Program-made: the position numbers and the translations under genes | Shown here: positions 26,691-34,700 of the stretch, in pieces | How the letters are laid out: every line of letters starts with the position of its first letter | Position numbering within the stretch: the stretch's first letter is position 1 | Notes under the pieces: generated by a model | The model's input: only the letters and a program-made list of their open reading frames with translations | Database searches by the model: none | Told to the model about the DNA's origin: nothing | Source of the DNA: Desulfitobacterium sp038181555 | Lineage (GTDB): Bacteria; Bacillota; Desulfitobacteriia; Desulfitobacteriales; Desulfitobacteriaceae | Assembly (NCBI RefSeq): GCF_038181555.1 | Contig: NZ_JBBWUA010000013.1 | Coordinates: forward strand, 14,048-78,047 | DNA: 64,000 nucleotides | Direction of reading: 5' to 3'

Positions 26691-26746
26691 AAATATTGTA
26701 TACATTGCTAATAACTGTTGAAAACAACCCTCGTACTATGTTATTT
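26691..26746 (+). promoter_or_regulatory. glnN promoter region with operator shared with gltB
   Basis: A 17-base block, AAATATTGTATACATTG (26691-26707), contains the palindrome TGTATACA and recurs exactly upstream of gltB at 31536-31552. In both places it is followed 10-11 bases later by GTTGAAA, then ten variable bases and TACTATG. TTGAAA (26718-26723) is a plausible -35; a 17-base spacer leads to TTATTT as a possible -10. TGTATACA would suit a GntR-type or other dimeric repressor, which is inference. Confidence 0.7.
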
Positions 26747-26758
26747 TTAAGTCATAAA

Positions 26759-26828
26759 TTCTCATAGAGAAGAGCAAAGGCGCTCAAATGGACTGTACAA
26801 ACGTACGTCCTTTTGGGCGCCTTTTTAT
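26759..26828 (+). ncRNA. glnN leader: antiterminator/terminator switch
   Basis: Three elements in order. Hairpin TTCTC-ATA-GAGAA (26759-26771) abuts hairpin GAGC-AAAGGC-GCTC (26772-26785), whose hexaloop has A at position 1 and G at 4. A competing terminator follows: AAGGCGCTCAAA (26777-26788) pairs with TTTGGGCGCCTT (26812-26823), enclosing a small hairpin (26790-26810) and followed by a short T-tract. The second hairpin and the terminator share bases, so only one can form. The layout resembles ANTAR-protein antitermination targets. A matching leader precedes gltB. Confidence 0.72.
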
Positions 26829-26854
26829 GTGCTGCAAAGGAAAGGGGAACGAAA

Positions 26855-28942
26855 ATGAAAATCTTCGGAACAAATGTCTTCAATGATAGCGTCATGCGTG
26901 AGAGACTACCCAAAAACATCTACAAATCCTTAAAAAATACTATTGACAATGGTCTTCCCCTAGATTCCGGTATTGCTGAGGTAGTAGCCAGTGCCATGAA
27001 GGATTGGGCCATCGAAAAGGGAGCGACACACTATACCCATTGGTTCCAGCCTCTAACCGGTTTGACCGCTGAAAAGCATGACTCCTTCATTTCTCCGACC
27101 CAAGATGGTCGCGTGATCATGGAATTCTCCGGTAAAGAGCTAGTCAAAGGGGAGCCAGATGCTTCCTCCTTCCCTAATGGTGGGATACGTTCCACCTTTG
27201 AGGCCAGAGGATATACAGCCTGGGACTGCACATCACCGGCATTTTTAAGGGAAGAGGGTACCAACATTGTCCTCTGTATCCCTACCGCTTTTTGTGCGTA
27301 TACCGGGGAGGCCTTAGATAATAAAACTCCCTTGCTGCGCTCTATGGAAGCTTTGTCCAAGCAAGCTCTGAGAATTTTGAAACTCTTTGGGGATGAAGAG
27401 ACCACCCGTGTTTCCAGTACGGTCGGCCCTGAACAAGAATATTTTCTCATTGACAAAGCTTACTATGAACAAAGAATGGACCTTCTCCTCACAGGCCGTA
27501 CCCTATTCGGAGCAAAGCCTCCCAAGGGCCAGGAAATGGAAGACCAGTACTTCGGCAGCATCAATGAGCGGGTCTCTTCCTTCATGCATGATGTGAATGT
27601 GGAAGCCTGGAAGCTGGGCATTGCAGCTAAAACCCAGCATAAAGAAGTGGCACCAGGTCAATACGAAATCGCCCCCATTTTCAGCCTGACCAATGTCTCT
27701 ACTGACCATAATCAGCTCATTATGGATGTTCTTAAAAAAGTTGCCAACCGCCATGGCTTGGTCTGCCTTCTGCATGAAAAGCCCTTCGCAGGAGTCAATG
27801 GCTCCGGCAAGCATAATAACTGGGCTCTAGGCACTAATTCAGGGAAGAACCTCTTGGACCCAGGCTCCACTCCCCATGAAAATGCTCAATTTCTCACTTT
27901 CCTTTGTGCAGTGCTCAAAGCTGTGGATGAGCATGCGGATTTACTCCGAGCTTCTGCTGCTAATCCCGGCAATGATCACCGCTTAGGCGCCAATGAAGCA
28001 CCTCCGGCTATCATCTCTGTTTTCTTAGGCGATCAACTGAGCGATATTCTATCTCAATTGCAAAACGGCGGTTTAAAAAGCTCAATATCCGAAAGCCGCA
28101 TGACCATTGGGGTTACCACCTTGCCTGCTTTGAGAAAGGATTCCACCGACCGGAATCGCACATCTCCCTTTGCCTTTACCGGCAATAAGTTTGAATTTCG
28201 GATGGTTCCCTCCTCCATTTCCATTGCCGGACCCAATATCGTTCTGAATTCCATAGTAGCCGAAGCCCTTTCCTGCATGGCGGATCGACTGGAGCAGGCA
28301 GAAGATTTCAACGCTGAATTGAAGAAGCTCCTCAAAGAGATTGCTATCAAGCATTCTCGCATTGTTTTCGATGGCAACAACTACTCTGAAGAATGGGTGG
28401 AAGAAGCCGAACATCGGGGATTACCCAATATCCGTTCTACTGTGGATGCTATCCCTGCCTGGATCACACAAAAAGCAGTGGCACTCTTTGAGAAACATAG
28501 TGTTCTCAGCGGAACAGAGCTTCATTGCCGTTATGAAATTCTCCTTGAGCAATACAACAAAATGATCAATATTGAAGCCCAAACCATGCTCTATATGGCG
28601 AAACGTCAAATTATCCCCGCCGGTTTGAAAATGATTCAAAGTTTGGCTGCCGGAATTTCTGCAGTGAAAGCGGTTTCCAGTGCGCCTGTCTCTGTGCAGG
28701 AAGGGCTTTTAAGCCAAGTCTCCAATCTGATGGTCGCTGTAGATGAAAGCCTCCGAAATCTAGAAGCAAAGTCAAAGGAGGCTCAAGCGATTGCTGAGGT
28801 CTTTATGCAAGGCAAGTTTTATCGGGATGAAGTATTCACGACCATGAATGACCTCAGGGTAGCCGTGGATCAACTGGAGGAATTGGTAGATAAGGAATAC
28901 TGGCCTCTGCCCAGTTATGCGGATATGTTGTTTAAGCTGTAA
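26855..28942 (+). CDS. glnN: Type III glutamine synthetase
   Basis: 695-residue GSIII, making glutamine from glutamate, ammonia and ATP. The large size and motifs are specific to type III: HYTHWFQPLTG, KHDSFI, FPNGGIRSTFEARGYTAWD, SSTVGPEQEYFLID, GKHNNWALGT (ATP/glutamate region), DLLRASAANPGNDHRLG, SPFAFTGNKFEFRM and a long helical C-terminal region. ATG 26855 has AAAGGGGAA upstream. It lies behind a switch-like leader and a promoter motif both shared with gltB, so synthesis is probably set by nitrogen status together with glutamate synthase. It ends at a strong terminator. Confidence 0.95.
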   Translation: MKIFGTNVFNDSVMRERLPKNIYKSLKNTIDNGLPLDSGIAEVVASAMKDWAIEKGATHYTHWFQPLTGLTAEKHDSFISPTQDGRVIMEFSGKELVKGEPDASSFPNGGIRSTFEARGYTAWDCTSPAFLREEGTNIVLCIPTAFCAYTGEALDNKTPLLRSMEALSKQALRILKLFGDEETTRVSSTVGPEQEYFLIDKAYYEQRMDLLLTGRTLFGAKPPKGQEMEDQYFGSINERVSSFMHDVNVEAWKLGIAAKTQHKEVAPGQYEIAPIFSLTNVSTDHNQLIMDVLKKVANRHGLVCLLHEKPFAGVNGSGKHNNWALGTNSGKNLLDPGSTPHENAQFLTFLCAVLKAVDEHADLLRASAANPGNDHRLGANEAPPAIISVFLGDQLSDILSQLQNGGLKSSISESRMTIGVTTLPALRKDSTDRNRTSPFAFTGNKFEFRMVPSSISIAGPNIVLNSIVAEALSCMADRLEQAEDFNAELKKLLKEIAIKHSRIVFDGNNYSEEWVEEAEHRGLPNIRSTVDAIPAWITQKAVALFEKHSVLSGTELHCRYEILLEQYNKMINIEAQTMLYMAKRQIIPAGLKMIQSLAAGISAVKAVSSAPVSVQEGLLSQVSNLMVAVDESLRNLEAKSKEAQAIAEVFMQGKFYRDEVFTTMNDLRVAVDQLEELVDKEYWPLPSYADMLFKL

Positions 28943-29029
28943 CACGTAGATTTGGGCATAGCAATAGCTATAACTATAACCATAACCATGGCCATACTAC
29001 TTCACAAAAAAGCATAGTTCAAAAAGGAC

Positions 29030-29079
29030 AACTTGGGATATTCCACAATTAGTGGGTGTATTCCAGGTTTTCTTTTTTT
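29030..29079 (+). terminator. Rho-independent terminator after glnN
   Basis: AACTTGGGATA (29030-29040) pairs with TATTCCAGGTT (29059-29069) including two wobbles, enclosing a perfect CCAC/GTGG inner hairpin. It is followed by TTTCTTTTTTT. Confidence 0.85.
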
Positions 29080-29488
29080 ATTAGGCCTCTAGAAAATTAA
29101 GCAGTCAGAATAAATTTTCCAGATAAAAGCAACATAAAACAATATAAAAAGAAAAGGAATCGATCTATTTCCCGCACCATGAAAGGTTTAAGCTTGATGA
29201 AGATTACTTGAAATATGGTGCAGCATTGCATGTGCAATTTGCACTTGATTTTTTAAACAGCTAAAGAATATATATATCGCAATGGGCCACAATAGCAAAA
29301 AAATAGCTGAGGAGAATGCAAAGGGAGTTATTTCTAACTGCATTCTCTTTTTTGGTTCATAGACGTGAGGATAATTAATGGAAACTATCGCTAGATTAGC
29401 TAGAAATCTAGTTCCGGCTGATATACTATTAGAGTGTAATTGGGTAAACGGCATTTGCTAGCACGAACATCTCTAGAGGAGGCAGAAG
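29080..29488. other. Intergenic region before mechanosensitive channel gene
   Basis: About 400 bp of AT-rich sequence. A minus-strand open frame at 29188-29454 has no credible ribosome binding site or family resemblance and is not called. A good GGAGG precedes the ATG at 29489. Nothing else is visible. Confidence 0.4.
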
Positions 29489-30592
29489 ATGGATTTCTTG
29501 TTTGATGTACAAAAACAATGGGAATCGATAATTTATGGCGCTAGTTTAAAGAGAATTGGAGCAGCACTATTAATTCTGCTTCTGGCTCTTCTGCTGAGAA
29601 AAATATTTTCTAAAGTGATCATAGTCTTACTGCGAAAATTTACCCAAAAGACTAAAAGTACTTTTGATGATTCTACTGTGGAAGCCTTGGAAAAACCAGT
29701 ACAGCTTGCTTTTATCATCATTGGCCTCCAGATCGCTTCACAAGTATTACTCCTGCCCCCGGAGATCGGTGTATTTGTCCACAGAGTTATTCGCTCTTTA
29801 GTTCTGTATACTTTATTCTGGTCGGCTTACCGAGCGACAGATGTCTTTACAGCTATATTTGAAAAACGAGCCCTTCTCACTAACGACAAATTTGACGATA
29901 TGCTGATCTCCTTTTTGAGCAAAGGGGCTAAAGCGGTAATTATTATCTTAGGAGCTATCACCATCGCTCAAGTCTGGTTTACGGAAATCGCCGGTGTATT
30001 GACAGGCTTAGGACTTGGCGGTCTGGCCTTTGCTCTGGCTGCTCAAGATACCGCTAAAAACTTATTCGGTAGTGTGACCATTATGCTGGATCGCCCTTTC
30101 AACATTGGGGACTGGGTTCAAACCCCCAGCGTGGAGGGTACTATCGAAGAGATTGGCTTTCGAAGTACTAAGGTAAGAACCTCTGCTCAAGCTGTGGTGA
30201 CTATCCCCAATTCCGTCATGAGCAATGAGGCTATTACCAATTGGTCCAAGATGGGGAAGCGGAGAATCAATTTTCAGCTCAAAGTGAGTTACCAAACGAC
30301 AGCTGAACAGCTCCAAGAATGCGTCAAATCCTTACGGACCATCCTTGAGGAACATCCGGAAGTTCATCCCGAGACTATTTTGGTAAACTTTGAACGCTTC
30401 GGTGATAACTCCTTAGATATCTTAGTCTACTTTTTTACTAACACTACCAATTGGCAGAAATTCCTCGAAGTTCAAGAGGATGTTAACTTTAAGATTATGG
30501 CTCTGTTAGAGGAGTTGGGTATATTTGTAGCTCTTCCTTCGCGAAGTGTCTATATTGAAAATGCCAAAGCGGAAGTGCCGAAAGAAGCGTGA
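29489..30592 (+). CDS. MscS-family mechanosensitive ion channel
   Basis: 367-residue small-conductance mechanosensitive channel. N-terminal hydrophobic helices (about residues 20-40, 75-95 and 110-130) precede the pore helix and the signature ITIAQVWFTEIAGVLTGLGL, GGLAFALAAQDTAKNLFGS and MLDRPFNIGDWVQ. The cytoplasmic beta domain (VEGTIEEIGFRSTKVRT, VTIPNSVMSNEAITNWS) and alpha/beta C-terminal domain follow. Such channels release solutes on hypo-osmotic shock. GGAGG is placed well before the ATG. It overlaps nothing downstream, since the next gene starts at 30622. Confidence 0.92.
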   Translation: MDFLFDVQKQWESIIYGASLKRIGAALLILLLALLLRKIFSKVIIVLLRKFTQKTKSTFDDSTVEALEKPVQLAFIIIGLQIASQVLLLPPEIGVFVHRVIRSLVLYTLFWSAYRATDVFTAIFEKRALLTNDKFDDMLISFLSKGAKAVIIILGAITIAQVWFTEIAGVLTGLGLGGLAFALAAQDTAKNLFGSVTIMLDRPFNIGDWVQTPSVEGTIEEIGFRSTKVRTSAQAVVTIPNSVMSNEAITNWSKMGKRRINFQLKVSYQTTAEQLQECVKSLRTILEEHPEVHPETILVNFERFGDNSLDILVYFFTNTTNWQKFLEVQEDVNFKIMALLEELGIFVALPSRSVYIENAKAEVPKEA

Positions 30593-30621
30593 CTATTTCA
30601 AAAGAAACAGGAGGAAGAACC

Positions 30622-31512
30622 ATGCAGAAAATAATTCCTCATCTATGGTTTGACAAAGAAGCCGTTGAAGCGGCTCAAAGGTATGTTGAGCTTTTTGAGG
30701 ATTCAGGGATCATTAATATCACGACAATTCCCGATACTCCGTCGGGTGATTCCGTAATGGTCGATTTTCGACTTGCTGGAATGAGGTTCTCTGCAATCAG
30801 TGCCGGTCCGTACTTTACCCTGAACCCATCGATTTCTTTAATGGTAGCTTGCAATGATCCGGAAGAAGTCGACAGGCTTTATGATAATCTATCTGTTGAT
30901 GGAACAGATCTCATGCCTTTGGGTGAGTATCCGTTCAGCAAACGATATGCCTGGATTCAAGACAAATATGGCCTTAGCTGGCAACTCATGCTGGTTGAGA
31001 ATAAAGAAGAACATCGAAGAATAAGGCTTAATTTGTTATTTGCCGGAGAGGTATGCGGTAAAGCTGAAGAAGCCATTGAATATTACCTTTCCGTTTTTGA
31101 AGGATCTGATCAAGGTTTTGTAAACTATTATCAGACGGGGGAGTCCATGGATGTGCGAACAAAAATAAACTACGGTGAGTTGAATATCCTAGGAAGTCAG
31201 CTTATCGCAATGGACCATGGCTTTGGCGGGGAATTTAGTTTTAATGAAGCCTTTTCTTTGATGATTCTTTGTGATAGCCAAGCGGAAATCGATTATTACT
31301 GGGATAAGCTTTCCTTTGTTCCTGAGGCGGAGCAGTGTGGATGGGTTAAAGATCAATTTGGCCTATCTTGGCAGATCGTACCGGAGAATATGAACGAAAC
31401 TCTGTCAAGGGGAACAGAAGAAGAAGTTAAACGGATCACAGAGGCGTTTTTGAAAATGAAGAAGCTGGATATAGCAGTTCTTGAAAGGGCAAAGTTAGGG
31501 TTAAATTATTAG
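30622..31512 (+). CDS. VOC-superfamily protein with two PhnB-like domains
   Basis: 296-residue protein built from two tandem copies of the PhnB/3-dmu-9_3-mt type VOC domain. The first runs from MQKIIPHLWFDKEAVEAA to about residue 130, the second from LNLLFAGEVCGKAEEAIEYY to about residue 270. Each ends with the same block: KYGLSWQLMLVE in the first and QFGLSWQIVPEN in the second. Function in this group is unknown. AGGAGGAAGAACC precedes the ATG at 30622, 29 bp after the MscS gene, so both are likely co-transcribed. Confidence 0.85.
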   Translation: MQKIIPHLWFDKEAVEAAQRYVELFEDSGIINITTIPDTPSGDSVMVDFRLAGMRFSAISAGPYFTLNPSISLMVACNDPEEVDRLYDNLSVDGTDLMPLGEYPFSKRYAWIQDKYGLSWQLMLVENKEEHRRIRLNLLFAGEVCGKAEEAIEYYLSVFEGSDQGFVNYYQTGESMDVRTKINYGELNILGSQLIAMDHGFGGEFSFNEAFSLMILCDSQAEIDYYWDKLSFVPEAEQCGWVKDQFGLSWQIVPENMNETLSRGTEEEVKRITEAFLKMKKLDIAVLERAKLGLNY

Positions 31513-31535
31513 GAGACTAAATTCTCAGCAACTTT

Positions 31536-31590
31536 AAATATTGTATACATTGGCGAAAACGGTTGAAATGCTAAGCCATACTATGATAAG
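31536..31590 (+). promoter_or_regulatory. gltB promoter region with operator shared with glnN
   Basis: AAATATTGTATACATTG (31536-31552) is identical to the block upstream of glnN and holds the palindrome TGTATACA. TTGAAA (31563-31568) and TACTATG (31579-31585) follow at the same relative spacing as at glnN. The shared order suggests one regulator controls both nitrogen assimilation units. Confidence 0.7.
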
Positions 31591-31672
31591 TTATGCTTAA
31601 CTGAAAAACGGAGCAAAGGCGCTCAGAGAGACATGTACCTGATAAGTGCAAGTCTTTTTGAGCGCTTTTTCT
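31589..31672 (+). ncRNA. gltB leader: antiterminator/terminator switch
   Basis: A first hairpin AGTTA-TGCT-TAACT (31589-31602) is followed by GAGC-AAAGGC-GCTC (31611-31624), identical over all 14 bases to the glnN hairpin. The terminator right arm TTTTTGAGCGCTTTTT (31655-31670) pairs back to AAAGGCGCTCA with one bulge, enclosing a variable hairpin (31630-31654). The hexaloop hairpin and the terminator are mutually exclusive, as at glnN, though the enclosed sequences differ. Confidence 0.72.
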
Positions 31673-31721
31673 TTTTGGCTCCTTGATGTTTAGGGAAAAC
31701 TCCAGAAAAAGGGTGATTGAT

Positions 31722-34700
31722 ATGAAAAATTATGGTCTGCCAAAAAAACAAGGTCTTTACGATCCAGCCTTAGAGCATGACGCCTGCGGTATGGGATTTG
31801 TGGTCAATATTAAAGGAGAAAAGTCACATGATATCATCGCTGAAGCCTTGACCGTACTGGAGAATTTAAGTCACAGAGGGGCCAGCGGGGCCGATGAAAA
31901 TACAGGTGACGGCGCCGGAATCTTGGCCCAGATTCCCCATGATTTCTTCCGACGGGAATGCGGGGTGCTGGGGTTTGAGCTGCCCGAAAAAGGGAATTAC
32001 GGGGTGGGAATGATTTTTGCCCATCGCTATGAGGATTTTAGGAAAATCCAAATAGAGGCCTTTGAAAAGATCGTCGCAGAAGAGGGACAGAAAATCCTTG
32101 GCTGGAGAGAAGTTCCCATCGACAAAACTACCCTCGGGGAAGGCGCGAAAGCGGTCATGCCACGATTTATCCAAGTATTCATCGAAAAGAATCCTCAGCT
32201 TACGGATGAGATGGATTTTGAACGGAAGCTCTATACTATTCGGAAAAGAGCTGAGAAAGTCATTCTACCTCTATGCCAAGACAAAGGCGGCACCTTCTAT
32301 GTAGCCAGCCTATCTGCCAAGACCATCGTCTATAAAGGAATGTTGACGGCAGAACAGCTGCGTCATTTTTATCTAGATCTTTCGGATCTGGATTTTGCCT
32401 CGGCTTTAGCAATGGTTCATTCCCGATTCAGTACGAACACCTTCCCCAGCTGGGAAAGGGCACACCCGAATCGTTATATTGTTCATAACGGAGAGATCAA
32501 TACCATCCGAGGCAATGTCAACTGGATGAGGGCCCGTCAAAAATGCATTGATTCTCCCTTGTTTGAGGATATAACCAAAGTTTATCCCATTGTGGATGAA
32601 TCAGGCAGTGATTCCGCGATGTTTGATAATAGTTTAGAGTTTCTGCATCTGACCGGAAGGACACTTCCCCATGCGGTGATGATGATGATTCCTGAGCCCT
32701 GGGAGAACAACGGGTTCATGCCTCAGAATAAGAAGGACTTCTATGAATACAACAGTTTTTTGATGGAGCCCTGGGATGGTCCTGCTGCTATGGGCTTTAC
32801 CGACGGGGTGCTTATCGGCGGAATGCTGGATCGCAACGGCCTGCGTCCTTCCCGCTATTATGTGACCAAGGATAATAAAGTCATTTTGGCCTCCGAAGTG
32901 GGGGTTATCGATATCAAGCCAGAGAATGTTCAATATAAAGGTCGCTTAGAGCCCGGAAAAATGTTGCTCATTGATACTGAGGCTCAGCGAATCATCTCAG
33001 ATGAAGAAATCAAGGCCAGTGTAGCCCAGAGGAAACCCTATAAAGAATGGATCGAGAAGCACATCCTTAAGCTCAAAGATCTGTCTACTGGTCTACCAGC
33101 TAGTCTATCAGCAAGTGTACACAAAGGCCAAACAGCAGACCAATCGACAGATATACGTACAGGCCAAACGGCAGGTCTACAAACAGGCCAATTAGCAAAT
33201 ATACAGGCAGGCCAACTGACAGATATAGGACCAGCTTTATCTCCGTCAATATCCTCAAACGTAGACACGAAAGAATTGGCAGCTTCAGTTCATGCCGAGG
33301 TTGCAAGGGATAAGGAGGTAGTAATAAAAGCAGGTGAACACCTGATAAAGCAGCAGAAAGCCTTTGGCTATACCTTTGAAGATATTACGAAAACAATCCA
33401 ACCGATGGCCGTTGAAGGTGTAGACCCGGTGGGCGCCATGGGCATGGATTCTCCGCTGGCAATCTTGTCGGAAAAGCCACAGATGCTCTATCTATACTTT
33501 AAGCAGCTCTTTGCTCAAGTGACGAACCCTCCTATCGATGGCATTCGAGAAGAGATCATCACCTCCTGCAGTCTGCTCTTAGGTAATTCCGGCAATCTTC
33601 TCGATCCGGATCGGGAGGGAACTGCATCGGTTTTCCTTGAGCATCCCATCTTGACTAATGAACAGCTTACCACTATTAAGACCATGCATGATGAGAGGTT
33701 TAAAACAGTGACGCTATCCATACTTTACCCAATAGCAGGGGGAGCCAAGGCCATGGAGCGAGCCTTGGATCGTCTCTTTAGGGAAGCGGATAAAGTCATG
33801 ACGGAGGGAGCCAATATCATCATCCTCTCTGACCGAGGAGTGAATAAGGAATATGCGGCGATCCCAGCTCTCTTAGCTTCCTCTGGACTGCATCATCACC
33901 TGATTCGCAGAGAGATTCGCACCAATTTAGGAATCGTGCTGGAATCCGCAGAGCCTCGGGAAGTGCACCACTTCTGCACCTTGCTGGGTTATGGCATAAC
34001 AGCTATCAACCCTTATCTGGCCTATGAAACCATTGAAGACCTAGGAGCTAAGGGACTACTTGATGGGCTAAGTGCCAAAGAAGGGATCAAAAACTTCATC
34101 AAAGCCTCAGTCAAAGGAATGCTCAAAGTGCTCACCAAGATGGGTATCTCCACCATGCACAGTTACCATGGTGCCCAGATCTTTGAAGCTGTGGGCTTAC
34201 GGAAAGACTTCATCGACAAATACTTTACCTATACACCTTCACGCTTAGAGGGAATCGGTCTCGAAGAAATTGCTAGAGAAAACCTAATGCGTCATGAAAG
34301 CGCCTACGATGAGAACTCTCTCTATGCCGATAGTTTGGAAGTCGGTGGTTACTTCCAATGCAAGGAAGATGGAGAAAAGCATCTTTATAATCCTAAAACC
34401 ATCTATCTGATTCAAAGGGCCTGCCGAGAAGGCAATTATGCTCTCTTTAAAGAGTTCACCAAAAAGATCAATGAAGAGGAAGTCTATACCTTAAGACACC
34501 TTTTAGATTTCAAATACAATGTAGGGGATACGATCCCCATCGAAGAGGTGGAGCCTGTGGATTCTATAGTCAAACGCTTTAAGACGGGAGCCATGTCCTA
34601 TGGCTCTATCAGTAAAGAAGCCCACGAGGCCTTAGCCATTGCTATGAACCGACTAGGCGGCAAGAGCAACACCGGTGAAGGTGGGGAAGACCCGGAACGT

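Noticed and set aside
26759..26828. glnN leader considered as a glutamine riboswitch
   Set aside because: The layout is a hexaloop hairpin overlapping a terminator; I could not fit the conserved core of the known glutamine riboswitches.
28958..28995. Short ATAAC/ATAGC simple repeat after glnN
   Set aside because: Too short and degenerate to be called; probably chance low-complexity sequence before the terminator.
29188..29454. Minus-strand open frame of 88 codons before the MscS gene
   Set aside because: No ribosome binding site, no recognisable motif, and composition like the surrounding noncoding DNA.
33085..33300. Repeat tract in gltB considered as a CRISPR-like array
   Set aside because: Repeats are degenerate, closely spaced and keep the reading frame; no cas genes are present.
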